Below are positions 23,901 to 35,538 of a DNA stretch of 64,000 nucleotides, one piece after another (the stretch's first letter is position 1; each line of letters starts with the position of its first letter). The notes below the pieces were generated by a model. It was given only the letters and a program-made list of their open reading frames with translations, was not told the DNA's origin and made no database searches. A program made the translations under genes and the position numbers. The DNA lies in contig NC_080539.1 in assembly GCF_028640845.1 (NCBI RefSeq), forward strand, positions 194,627,436 through 194,691,435, in the 5' to 3' direction. The DNA is from Ahaetulla prasina (lineage: Eukaryota; Chordata; Lepidosauria; Squamata; Colubridae).

Positions 23901-24655
23901 AAAAAAAAAAAAAAGACAGAAGAAATTCACCATTATTTTACCGAGAAACATCATTCTTTTGCATTGGCCAATGGCATCAGAACAGTAGAGATTTTTGTTC
24001 CTGAAGAGTAAGTCTGTTCACAGCGTTTTGCTGAGTTTGTCCTGTGTATGGCTGTTTTGCTTCCTCCTTCCCCCCCCCCCCCCATTCTTCTGGGCTCCTT
24101 TACTCCTCTTCTACTCCTAGGCAAATCTATTTTGACTATCTCAGAAGCACCAGAATCCCATGGAGGCGACCTTCCTTTCTGCTCCTCCCCTTTCTTTCTC
24201 TTTACCATATCAAATCATTTTTGCCTTGCTGGTATTTTCTCTGTTCCCAAACATATTTGCTACAAGTGCCTTAGGCTGCCTTATACCAAAGCAGACTTCC
24301 GATCTATCCAACCAAGAAACTCTGAGGAAGCAGCAGCAATTTTCCAATCTCTTAGGCAGCCAGATCTTCTCCAGCCTTGCCCTTCCTCAGACAGAAGCTG
24401 AATCTGGGACTCTGTGCATGTGCCGCAACAAGCCCTTATGGGGCTTGTGCAATCTCTGATTGAAAACATCCTGACAGTCTTCCAAACGTGCCCAAGGAGT
24501 AGACCAGAGTTTTTAATAGCCTGCATGATCTCATTTATTTGCATGACTTTTAATCCTTACTTACCACAGGCAATTCTTATGCACCACAGATGACCAAGGT
24601 TAGCTGCTACATTTATAAATCTGCACTATGACCGAGACTGAAAAAGACTTTGTAC
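17966..24655. other. Long repeat-poor non-coding stretch
   Basis: About 6.7 kb in which I could name no transposable element, RNA gene or coding exon. Simple runs occur: poly(A) near 23900, poly(C) near 24071. Short open frames, such as those around 22321-22668 and 24044-24459, have no family motif. Low repeat content beside a CpG island can indicate regulatory constraint, but this cannot be judged from one sequence. Confidence 0.35.
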
Positions 24656-24890
24656 CATATTAGATTTATATCTTGCCTTCAATTCAAAAGCTAAAAGTGG
24701 CACACGTGGCACACCCCCATCCTAATCCCATCACCACCATAACCCTGTAAGGTAGGCTGGGCTGAGAGAAAAGGACTGGCTCAAAATCAACCAGGAATTG
24801 ACTAGACCCTCTATTTCTTCTCCAACGCAAAGACTGCTGGAAGTCCAAAAGAAATGCCACCCCATCTGAGTGACCAGATAGCTGCTTTCC
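24656..24890 (-). mobile_element. Antisense SINE-type fragment
   Basis: It contains ttagatttatatcttgcctt, then ccctgtaaggtaggctgggc and tgagagaaaaggactggctc. These are the inverted body and tail modules of an old amniote tRNA-SINE/CORE-type element. Diverged; ends approximate. Confidence 0.5.
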
Positions 24891-27800
24891 TTTTCTTCTC
24901 CTCCACTCCACAATCACTGGAACAGAGTTAGCCAGCCATTTTTATTTATTTATTTATTTTGGTCTCAAGCTTAATGAACCAAAGTGAGGAAAATGAATCA
25001 GGGATCATTTCAGGGCTTCTGGCAAGGAGAGCAGCAGTACGAATCTATATCAATAAGCCAGAAACCTGGCTTCTTGGCTCCTTCCAGCCCCTGAAAGGTA
25101 ATTATGCTCATCACGTCAACTTGCCATTTTACCGATTCCCCCCAGTGAAAGAGCACAGCTGGTGATTAAGCTCCCCTTGAAAGCCCTTTGCTGGGTTGAG
25201 ACAGATGGTTTCAGAATCCCCACCCACCCCATTCACAAGCAGCCATGCAGGCTCCTCTGCCCAATACAAATCTTGTGAGGGGGGTGTTGTTGGGGCTTAC
25301 TCTCATCTGACAGAGGAGAGGCTTGGTGCCTACGAGAGCGCCCCCTGGTGATGCTGAAGAAAAGGTAACTCAGAGCTCTGGCTGAAGAGGAAGCTGGTGA
25401 CAATCAGATTTTGTTCTCTGCATATGAAGACAATGGGCTTAGCGCCTTGTTTGGCATCCAGAACTACAGTGGATGAACACAGCTCTATTTGAGAGGTGTA
25501 CATCCATTAATATATGCATAGTTTAATCAAGCATAAGGATAAGACTCCTTGGATGGGCTGGATCAACAAGGAGCTTATTTATTTAAGCTTTTCATCACAC
25601 AGTTCTTAATTATCACCTGATTTATGAGACATCATGCAAAGCAGCCCACATTAGCCAGGGATTCTGGGAATAGCACACAGTATGGAAAAGACTCCAACTG
25701 GGAAGGCTGAAGGGAAACTAGAGCAACATGTTGAAGTCCCTTTGGGGTGCAATGTATTGGGTATTTTAGAAGGTATGTCTTCCTCCAGTCTATCTCAGCT
25801 CCTTGTGGTTATGTGGATTTGTCCATGTTATATTCTTCTGCACAATGCAGAAGTGTTTTGCCTGCCTTCCTCTTGGATTTTCTTCAATTTTCCAGCCTAT
25901 TCTACACGTTGGGGTTTTCTAGTTTTCTCCATCAAACTGTTAAGCAGTTCCAATCCTGCTTAGGTTTTCTGAGATCAGTCAGTCAGCTGGGTTCTGCCAC
26001 CTGTTACATCTTATATTTCCTCTGGTTTAGTTAATTTTCTTGTATATTTGTATTGTGGGAAGAGGATGGCATGGAAACCATACTAGAAACCGAACTCCTC
26101 AGAGCTAATGTTCCAATTTGTTTTTATATTTACAAATAACTACAGTTGAATTATTAGGGTTCAAACAAAAACCATAGATCATGACAAGGGGTTGGCAGTT
26201 TGCCATGTGACTGCTTGGTTATCTCTTTAATAGCATTGCAGTGATGAGTCAACAATATATCACAATGCACACAGCTCACCCTGCACATAAAACACTGTGG
26301 AAGGTGTTGGAAATGAGAACGGAAAGCGCTGTCCAGCATCTCCTTGAGATTTTTATCTGGACTACACTGAAATTGTCCTTCAGCCAAATTTCAAATAAAT
26401 AAATAAATATGTGAGCTCGGCATCAGTTCTAGACTGAAGAATCTCTACGTGTGAGGATTCATTTATACAATCTGCACTAAACCCTCCCAGCCCCCTGAGA
26501 AATATTCCCCGGGAAATAAATCCGTGTCCTGGCTTCAGCTCCATAGCAACCCAGAAAAGCAAGGATGAACCTGTTGCTGCTATTCGACATCAGGCAGGGT
26601 GACGCCCATAGCAGCACCGTTTTCAGAAGAGGAACACTGTCACTGCGAGCTGTGAAGTAACGTCAGCACCACCAATTTCGCAGAGCTAATGCTCTCTCAG
26701 CACATTTTCTAGGGCTTCTGGAAAAAGAGCCAAATCTCCAGATCCTGCCTTCACTTAAAAGGAACCAGGGAACAGCAAAAGAAAACCAATCAGTCCTGTG
26801 ATGGGGGTGCATCCTCTGCAAGACACTAAATGGAAAAAGAAACTGCATCTGCCACAGACCGAGTGGTCACTGTGGGAGACTGGAGAGAGGGATTAAAAAG
26901 GAAAGAGACATAGAGTCACTTTATAGGTCAGTCCATAGAGCAACGCTATGTCTACAGAGAGATGGGCCAGAGAAGCAGGAAGAATGACATGTCATTCATA
27001 TAACGACAATAAATGATGTGTGAAAAATTATGATACCGACAACTCAAATTACAGAAACCAGTTTTTACAGAAAGTACATTTGTACATGCTGGAAGCTGGA
27101 AATGAAAATTTAGCTTTTATCTGCTTGCTTTTGATCCTTGCAGTGAGAGAGATTTTACAGCTTGGGTAGATGGTGGAATGGAGAAAAGATTCTGTCAGTC
27201 CTCAGGGGCACACCTCCTCCTTTCCCCAAAGCCAGTCTCCATAGAAGCAGCCTTCATTTGAATGTTAGGGTGTGAACACTATCCCAAACCTGTACGCCAA
27301 TGACTCAGGATGTCTGTCTTTGGAAGATCGTTCGTACTGAAAGACAAAAGGCTGCACCAGACAGCCGCTCCAGCAAAGGATTTTTGCACTCTTTACCTGC
27401 ACTTAGTTAGGCATGAACATTTTGCACACTGTTTCACTTCCACCAGAGCTTTGTTCTCCACTGCCTCACTGTGGTTATCCCACATTTTCAGCTATCCCTT
27501 TTTTTATGGCTGATCATTTCAATAGAAGGAAAAATTGGGGGAAGGAGAGGTGGTCTCTTCCATTTGCTTGCTTGTCCCCAGTCCTTCCTCGGAAAAACCT
27601 TTCAATTTTCCAGAGTTATTTACTAGAGGTTAAGAGTTACAGTCCTAAGAGCATTTGTATCCCAGGCTCACCGATCAACAAAATTAAACTTAATCTCTTT
27701 TCAAGAGGGGGAGGGGGAGATGAAGGTTATCAGTCACCTTCAAAGCATGTTTGCTTAATAGTTGGAGACTGCAGTTGGAAATCTTCCCATTGCTGCTCTT

Positions 27801-28149
27801 TCTCCATTGATCAAAATTGTACAGATTGAACAAAGCCTCACCAAAAAATTGTCAGGCTTTCTCAGCTGGGGCACTGAAGGGTGGGACTTATTGAAAATCT
27901 GCTCCCTTCCCCTCCCTTCTTCCTATTTTCTTGACATTTCTGTCCTTAAACAAAAGAAGGGTAGTCAGAGAAAGAGATGCTGCTACTGCATAACTGCATC
28001 GTTCTTTTACAGGGAGGGGAGAAAAGCCTTTAAAAAAGGCATTGTGTCTGCTTTAAGTCGGGGGGGGGGTTGAAATCATTGGGAACCAAATTTTGCTAGC
28101 CTAGGAAACCTTAAACAGTCACAAGATGGGGAGAAGGTGTTGGAGCTCT
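24891..28149. other. Non-coding DNA leading into the CpG island
   Basis: No coding exon recognised. It contains the CTCF-like site at 25.34 kb and short TTTA/AAAT repeats near 24944 and 26396. Open frames at 25.7-26.0, 27.3-27.8 and 27.8-28.1 kb lack recognisable motifs or codon structure. Confidence 0.35.
25337..25351 (-). promoter_or_regulatory. CTCF-like binding motif, strong core
   Basis: On the minus strand this reads caccagggggcgctc, identical to the best-known form of the CTCF core (CACCAGGGGGCGC). CTCF binds DNA to set chromatin loop anchors and insulators. The site lies about 3 kb from the CpG island, a plausible place for a promoter-proximal insulator. Occupancy is not shown. Confidence 0.5.
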
Positions 28150-28472
28150 TTTGTTCTTTCCTCCTCACAACAGAACACGTGCACACACATTTCCAAAGCC
28201 ACCACCCCAAATTCAGCGTCTCCCCTCCGGCTGGAAGTGGGGAGGGGGGAAAACCCTTATTTATTTGATTTTCCAGTCAGGTTTTCCCAAGGCGGCTCAA
28301 AATCCTTTGGCCAGCAGCTCGACCTTCTGCTTAGGACCAATTCTCGACTGGTCCTGCCTTATCGCCTTCCACCTTCTCTAAAGGTGGCAGGATTTGTCCT
28401 CGGCTACCGAAAGAAATCGGCCGCTGCCTGCCACCACCCCGACCCAGCCCGAACAGGTTCCCTTAAAAGAAT

Positions 28473-28499
28473 GCCGCCGCCGCCGCCGCCGCCGCCGCC
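28473..28499. repeat. (GCC)9 trinucleotide repeat in CpG island
   Basis: Nine uninterrupted GCC units (GGC on the minus strand) lie in the GC-rich block. GGC/GCC runs are common in 5' untranslated exons of vertebrate genes and are length-variable. Confidence 0.85.
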
Positions 28500-28814
28500 A
28501 AGGGGAAACCGCTGTGGCTTGCCTCTTCCACCCGGGGGGCAACCCAGCAAAGAGACCCCGCCGGACGGCTTCTAGGGAAGGCGGTTTCCTCTACCCGGGC
28601 AGTGACCCAACCCAGGAGGAGACCCTTCACTCAGGCGAAATAAGCGGCGAGGAAAGGTGGGCAGGCGGAGAAGGGCAGAAGAGAGAACATGGGAACAGCG
28701 GGGCTGAAGGAGAAGGAGAAACCCCGTCTGGATTTCTGCCCGGCGGGGCAGGGAGGTTGACGCGGCCGGAGCTCAACTCCGAGGGGCCGAGGATGCGCCG
28801 GGAGGGAGCCCTTA

Positions 28815-29160
28815 CCCGAGACAGCTGCTCCGGCGAATCCCACAAACTGCGGAGACGAGAAGCTGCAGACAAAACCTGCAACCGAGGAACGAAGACGCCG
28901 CCTGCGCCGCCGCCGCCAGCCCCTGGGACACACCTCCTCCCTTCAGCCGCTCCGGCCCGGCCCCCTCGCCCCTTTTACTCCACGCCCAGCCGTCGCAGCG
29001 CCACCCTCGCCTCGCCGCGCTCGGGCTTTTCTCGCTCTCCGACCCAACGAGCAGGCTTCTTAGCTGGGCGGGCCCCGGCAGCCAAGCAGCCCGGCGGGGA
29101 AAGTCGCCGCAAAGCAGCCCCGGCGCTGTACGGGAGGCGGCTGGGCGCGGCGTCGGAGCT
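28815..29160 (-). other. Candidate 5' untranslated first exon, minus strand
   Basis: On the minus strand, tctcgg|gtaagg at about 28816/28811 is a good splice-donor match inside the CpG island, and the upstream sequence is GC-rich without a convincing coding frame. A noncoding first exon splicing into leftward introns would explain the lack of coding sequence. A second donor-like string (gcaag|gtaaat) lies near 29476 on the same strand. The start point and exon bounds are guesses. Confidence 0.2.
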
Positions 29161-29260
29161 TTCGCGCGGACCTTCAGCCGGGCGGAAACCTGCAGGTGGT
29201 CGCCGGGGGAGGTGACGGCAGCAGCAGCGAGAAGTGGGGAGAAGGGGAGGTGTTGGCGAG

Positions 29261-31489
29261 CATCACCACCCTGGCGCTCTTCTCTAGCAGCCTCGATAGT
29301 TTTGCGTCCCCATTTGAGCCATATAAGACTATTTGCGGCTCTGCATTAGGTGCATATGGCCGGCGGAGGAATCCTGCTTCGCGGCAGGTGGCTGGTGACA
29401 GCCAGCAGTACCTAAGCGTGTATGTAGCATGGAGAAACTAAATTGTCAGCGTCCAACCAGCATGCACCGTTGCATTTACCTTGCAAGGGTGGCGACTGGA
29501 CGTCCCGGAGAGTGGACGGACCTTGGTCGTTTGTAGCAATCTGTACCGGAAAGAAAATCATTGAAGTAGAATCGCGAGTTAGCGCAGTTTTGCATCCGTG
29601 CGGTATTCTTGCCAGAACAGCTTGACCGAAAGTCAGGCTTCTTAATGTACAACGCCATCTTCTGGCGGCGCAGCCAAAAGGCCGCTCTAACCTTCCCTAG
29701 CCACATCACAAAATCTTCTCTTTCTCGTGTTAATGGACCACCCCCCCAAAAAAAGAGCAGTTTTATATACCTATATATAGGTCTTTGCAGAAGGTGTCTG
29801 ACCATGCCCTCTGGGCTGTCAGCCTGGTGTCTGAACTCTCCAGTACTTTTCTCAGCAAAAGTTTGCAAGAAGCAATTTGAACGTGTCAAGACAGCTGCAT
29901 ATCTGAGCAGCATCTCACATTTTGTCTCCAAAAAAAGGTGTGATCTAGCGAAAAAAGCAAACACAAAGAAGTAGGGACAAAACATTGCATCAAGAACTGC
30001 TGAGCATTTAAAGTTTTGCATGGTTGTGCTACCAACTTAGAAGAGGTTCACTGTTGAGTCAACAATATCTCCAGACTTTCAGTTGTTAAAGAATCTTAAT
30101 CATTTAAGCGTGGTGAACTGAAGGAGGAAAGAATCGATACATTGGAAGTAGTAGAAGCTGCAGTAATAAGGTTTGGTCTGGTCTATGTCTCTTCAGTGAT
30201 TATTCCCTCCACATCAAAGGAAAGACTGGTTTTCAACAGTGATTTGGTTGCAAGCCTCTTTGATGGGACTGAAGCTACTGGCATTGCCTTCCAAAGCCCA
30301 AGAGATGGATGGGCCTGTTTTTGCTCCCTTGCATTCAGCAAGATCCCCTGAAGGCAGCAAAGCATGAAAGGAAAAACAGTAGCAAGATAGAAGGTTTACA
30401 TAAGGATGGATTCTGCCAATCTGTCAGGAAAGATTGAAATCTGGTGTGTGTGTGTGTGTGTGCTATGGTCACTGCAGTATTCTGCCTTGGCAGTCTTAAG
30501 GGGATTAAAAAGCCTTTTTAAGGTTTTAAGGCAGGAGGGCAATTTTTCGTATATTCTAGACCCTGAATATACTAAGCTTATATCACATACAGTATGTACT
30601 GAAAGAAAGAAACTTCATCTGAAGACAAAGAAAACCCAAGCGAATTTCAAGGTTTTGCTCCAGAGCAAGCAGTTGCCATGGAGATGGCAGTGTGTCAATA
30701 CAGGTGCCACGTTTCAACATCCTATTTTCAAATTCTGGCTGACAGCATGTTGAATATGTCAATATGCCCTCAATTAAGGCCACGGTTCTCGCCCAATTCC
30801 CTGTTTTGCTCATCTAGGGCCCTTCAATTAATAAATGTGGTGGTATTTGTCAATTGTGGCAAGTCCTAAAAGGTTCGCTGATGCCTATTTTATTTTTCCA
30901 TTCTTTTCCATTCCTATAGATCTTTTTTATTCTCACAGGCCTTTTGGGGGTTTTCAGGGAAATTCTCGGATTCTGGATTTTAAAAGGTTTTCTTGAGAAA
31001 AAGAACCGTTATTGCTGTCCATCAGTTTATTGCTAAACTCATTCATAGTTCTTAAGTACTCTATTATGAATTGGATGGCTGGATCTTCAAAATAAAACTG
31101 ATCTTCATAAAGTACATGGGTATATATATCATCTACACAGTCCAGAGCATTACCACTATTTCATTACAGCATATTGTGCCTAATGCCTGGATAGTTTTAT
31201 TTGATAGCAGAGTGTAACAGAGATGTTTCTGGCCTTTTGGGGGTTGATTTAATGCTATCTGGTGAGAAAATTTGAGTTGGGCTGATGATTCTGCATTTCT
31301 GGGAGAAGCTATATAACTTAAGCAGAAGGAAATCTTGTTGGTTCAGGAATTATAAGGGCCCTTTTTCAAATGGTATTGGCAGAGAATTATCTCTGTTGCT
31401 GTCTCTGCCATCACCATTTTCTTGGGAAGAAAGCAAAGAAATGACAGGAGGTACAGTAGCAGTGCAGGCAGTGATGGGCTTGTCATGGG
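29261..31489. other. Non-coding DNA downstream of the CpG island
   Basis: No coding exon recognised. It includes a CArG-like ccatataaga near 29319, a CTCF/YY1-like motif near 29653 and a short (GT)n run at 30443-30462. Confidence 0.35.
29653..29668 (-). promoter_or_regulatory. CTCF/YY1-like motif
   Basis: The minus strand reads ccgccagaagatggcg. The part ccagaagatggc fits the CTCF core at all but one position, and aagatggcg is the YY1 core. YY1 and CTCF sites cluster at CpG-island promoters, and this one lies about 0.4 kb beyond the island. Prediction only. Confidence 0.3.
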
Positions 31490-32095
31490 TTGCATACATG
31501 TCTCTACTGCATTGTGATCTGCACTGTCTGCCGGTTGACTTCTGGGTACAATTCAGAGTGCTGGTTATACCTATAAAACCCTTCATGGCAATGAATCTTT
31601 TACTCGTTACAACATAGAATATTAGGATTGGAAGGGACCTTGCAGGTGTTCTAGTCTAAACCCCTGCTCAAGCAGGAGACCCTGAACCATTCTGGACAAA
31701 GGGATTCTTGAAAACCTCCAGTGATGGAGCACCTGGTGCTAAGCTGTTCCGCTGATTAATTCCTCACTGTCAGGAAATTTCTCCTTAGTTCTAGGTTGGA
31801 TCTCTCTTTAATGATTTTCCACCTGTTCCTTCTCGTCCGGCCCTCAGATGCTTAAGCACTGTCATCATGCAGGACACAGGATAGAGGCCTTCTTGGTGAT
31901 GGCTCCTGCCCTCTGGTATGACCTGCCCTCTGGAGATTCATACTGCTCCCAGCCTTTTACTTTTCCGCCAATTGCTCAGCAGTTGGTTCTTCTCCCAGGA
32001 CTTGAGTAAGTAAGAATAGGGGCTGAGGCACTTTGGGTGTTGATTCTGTCTTCCGGTCAGCTGTATTGTAATGTAATGGCTGCAATAAAGTTAAG
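31490..32095 (+). mobile_element. L2 LINE remnant split by an antisense CR1
   Basis: The left part reads LPVDFWVQFRVLVIPIKP (frame ending near 31617), the conserved C-terminal 'LHWLPV..R..FK.L' region of L2 RT. After an intervening CR1 fragment the L2 continues from about 31871 with the 3' part (gaggccttcttggtgatggc, ctcctgccctctgg). It runs to a tail near 32090. The copy is diverged and inactive. Confidence 0.65.
31611..31870 (-). mobile_element. Antisense CR1 3' end nested in L2
   Basis: It begins catagaatattaggattgga with agggaccttgcaggt, the reverse complement of the CR1 terminus. It continues through cctgctcaagcaggagacc, aacctccagtgatggagcac and tcaggaaatttctccttag. It is 5'-truncated near 31870. 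The L2 reads on at both sides, so the CR1 is the younger insertion. Confidence 0.8.
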
Positions 32096-34214
32096 TAAAT
32101 GAGCAACCACAAATCTTTTCAATAAAAAAGGGGTTAATGTTTCCGGCAATCCTTCATCACGAGTTTTTGTTTGATTGGAAACCTCATAATTTCCTTTCAA
32201 AAACAGCAATGGACATTAAGTCTTCCAAGAGTTAGGTATCTTCTCAATTTAGGAATTTTTTATTTGTTTTGGGTTCCTAGCCACCGTGACTTTTAATTTC
32301 TGTGGCCATGCACCTGCACAAGATTCTGGATGACTTACAGAGGTCAAAACAGGCAATATGTACAATTTAAAGCAATACATATGGCCACACTAGGAGATAA
32401 AACCATGATAATTTATAACAGGCCACTTAGGAAATCAAGCCTATTTTTGTTAGTGATCTCGGTTATGTATGCTTTTAATTTACCAAGCAATTTCAGTGTT
32501 GATAGCTGCAGAATTTTATCTAAACATCGTTTCATCTCACAAAACAGGTCTCCATACTTTCATGCTGCTTCTTCTCAGGCAGAGGTTCTTCCTTGCTAAA
32601 AGGACCATGCTTTTCTGCTGTAGGACATCTAGAAATGTTGCAAGAGATTGTCCACTTTGTAAGAGCCTGGAGTCTTTCTGGCATATGAATCATGTTTCCA
32701 TCTACATATCAGGCAGGATAAAGCTGAGTTAACAGGTCTGACCTCTCCCACACCCGATTCTCCATCCCAATTCTCAAAGTCCTTCTTCACTCACCATACA
32801 TAGTCTTCTTTGGAAATTTTGAAACACCCAGTATAGAGGTAAAATTAGTTGCTCTGTTTGGATATAAGTAAAGATGATTGCAAAATGGACAATAATGTTA
32901 CCCCCAAAATTGTCTTTAGAACATACAACCCCCCTACACCTACACCATCTGTCAATTTCATTGCAGACTCGGTCATTTTCATAGTGCAGATGGAAAACCT
33001 GCTCACTTGTTTTTTCATGCTTATAATCAATATTTTCCCACCTGCTTCATTTCCTTCCAGGTGAGATTCTAGTCTCTGTTTGAACTGGCATTAGTTGGAG
33101 AAGACTCATATTTCTTTCCCAGCCTTTTTGGCTCATAAATTCCTCCCTATTTAAAATGAAAGGGAAAACTATAACTTCAATTAGTACCAACCATGGGTCT
33201 TTTTTAAAAAAAAATTGATGGGGCTCTTGATTCAAACTTCTGGTTTAACAACAGCAATAAATCTTTCAATTTCTTTCTTCAAAAAGCAGAATATAAAACA
33301 GATGCCATTCCTTTAAAAACTGAAATATCGTTTTATTTCATTAGTTAGGAACACTTACATTTTTTTGATGAGGGGGAGAAAGCAGGAATAAAGAAGAGAA
33401 GAAATACCTTGCCCTGAGAAACCCCTCCTAATATATTTCAGTCTTGCCTTTTCTTTATCTCCCCAACCAGCAGTGCTCCTATTTCAGTCTTACCCTTCTC
33501 AGTAGATTTCTGTAGAAAGAAGACAAACAGACAAATGGTGGGAACACATGAAAAGTTTCAAACTATCTGAGCTCCTGATAAAACACTATGAGTGAAGCGT
33601 GGCTGTTTTACAAAAGGATCTCATGTGGGTGGTCTATATAACTATAACTTTGTTAAAATAACAGTTTCACACCCCATCTGTATATGGACAATGTTTTTGG
33701 AAGTATCTTAGTCTGTACACTGATAATTATTTTGTGCATACATGCTCCAACTATACTCAGACTTCTCACTTCAGTGCAGACATATGAGAATATACCAAAT
33801 ATTAAAGTAAACTTAATCCACATTCCATAATAAAGATTAAAAGACTGATGTCAGGATAATGACTTGTCCAGGTTACTCAGAGAGCTTGTGACTCAACAAG
33901 ATTTTCTGCTTTTTTTTCCAACTCCCAGCAGCGGTGCTGAAGCTGGCCAGTTTCTGAGAGGAGAAGCATATGTAAAATAGCACAGTGGACAAAGGCAGGC
34001 TGGCTGTAGGGCAAGAAACCTATCAGGAAAATTGGCAGAAGGAGGCCTTACTCTTCTTCAATTGTCCAGTGGGAATTTGCTCTTTGTTATTTCAAATGGC
34101 CAGTGGAGAATCATGAAAAGAAATGGCTCAACAGAGCAAATATTCAAAGAGGGAAACTCCAGGGATGAAGTCTTTTCTCTCTCAGATATCAAGAATGATA
34201 TATTTAGCCATCTG
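32096..34214. other. Non-coding DNA, nothing recognised
   Basis: No supported feature. Short open frames here carry no family motif. Confidence 0.4.
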
Positions 34215-34540
34215 GAACTCCCCCCCCCGCCCCCATGTGAGGTTGGTCCCAACCCTCCTATCCTTTCCGTAAGGGCTCTGCCATTTGGTTTGGGGGCCCA
34301 GTGGAGAAACAGTGTAGTGGAGGTGGTTGATTAACAACAGATCTCACCTTTCTTTACTCTGCCCTCACACTCCCCATCCTTAGATTTTAATGTTTGATTT
34401 TATTTATTTATGTTTTAATGTATATATATAGATATAGATATAGTTTTATGACTTTAAGCTACCCAGAGTTACCCTATGGTTGGATGGGCAGCTGAATGAA
34501 TGAATGAATCAATGAATGAATGAATGAATGAATGGTTCCT
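34215..34540 (+). mobile_element. L2-type LINE 3' end with (GAAT)n tail
   Basis: It begins in a decayed ORF2 end (ELPPPPPCEVGPNPPIL, then LPFGLGAQWRN), which resembles the last residues of squamate L2-type ORF2. It continues through a T-rich UTR with tatttatttatgttttaatg and ends ctttaagctacccagagtta. The final (GAAT)n microsatellite at about 34493-34533 is the expanded tail. Confidence 0.6.
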
Positions 34541-35482
34541 ATGCAAAGTTATAATCTTTGGAGTAATGTACCACTTGAACACTTTTCTGAAGCAGAAGAG
34601 GCCTGAGAAAAAGACAGAGTGGGAGAAAGAAGAACAACTGGACAACTGAAATAGGACCAAAAAGGCTACCAACAGTAATTATAAGTCCAATATTAATTTA
34701 AATCAACAGCAGACAAGAAACCAATGGAGTCATGCTGAGCTGACCTAATGGAGAAAAAATTCAGCGTTTTGGATCACATGTCTTACAGACTTCAGACTGG
34801 ATAGTTTAGATAGTTTTATTTACAATAAATGTGCCATTCTTCCAATGCTAACTGAGATATATGTTCTGCCTATGAATGTACTGGAGCTCCAAAATGTACT
34901 GGTTTTCCAAATCACTGAACTCTCCCAAGAGTTAAACTACATCTTTACTTCTGCTCTAGAAAATAATAATACAAATTGATTAGTCATCTTGCATTGAGGT
35001 AGATGACTAGTCAAGAACGGAAACAGAGATTGACATGGAATGTTCTCATTTCTTTTTACTTGCCTCCTCTTCATGTTTTGTTATTATGTACTTGTAACTT
35101 TGTTGGAACATACATTTCCTGAAAACTATGATTCAGGTTTTCTTTGTGCTCTTTCAGTATAGTGAGTACATTTCAATATATTAAATATATTTTCATCTTA
35201 ACACTTTTGCATAAATCTTTCCACTATGATCTGGGAAGTATAGATTAAAAAGTCATAATCTTTGTCACAATTGCTCTAGTGATTTTATGTCTACCTCTGG
35301 AAAAGCTTACAAGGAAATGTTCTGCCACGTGAGTGGTGGGATGTGATAAATTAGTGCACAATTTCTAATGCCTCCTCGAACTCAGAAATTTGCAAAGCAA
35401 AATACCAGATGAAACCTTTTTATAAGAGTGTTACCAAGTGAGAAAGTACAGGTGTCAGAAAGAGGGGAGTGCATCTCAAAGT

Positions 35483-35485
<3 letters not shown>

Positions 35486-35531
<46 letters not shown>

Positions 35532-35538
35532 TGTGTGT
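35486..35538 (+). repeat. (TG)n microsatellite
   Basis: About 53 bases of TG dinucleotides with one change near the end. Likely length-polymorphic. Confidence 0.95.

Larger units (their letters stand above)
28150..29260. promoter_or_regulatory. CpG-island-like promoter region
   Basis: This is the only strongly GC-rich, CpG-rich block in the window. It has many gcg/ccg/cgc strings, Sp1-like ggcggg at about 29067 and a (GCC)9 run. Vertebrate CpG islands of this size usually mark the start of a gene, often with divergent transcription. No TATA box is evident within the core, and no conserved coding exon was recognised. Neither strand can be firmly assigned. A minus-strand splice-donor candidate at about 28814 weakly favours a minus-strand gene. 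Confidence 0.65.

Noticed and set aside
24044..24459. Overlapping open frames near a C-run
   Set aside because: Low-complexity Pro/Leu/Ser composition and several frames open at once; no motif.
28394..29215. 273-codon open frame in the CpG island, plus strand
   Set aside because: Arg/Pro/Gly/Ala-rich with no domain or conserved segment. Long frames arise by chance in GC-rich DNA because stop codons are rare there, and other frames overlapping it are also open.
29319..29328. CArG/TATA-like ccatataaga as the promoter core
   Set aside because: Single imperfect match outside the CpG-rich core; not enough to place a start site.
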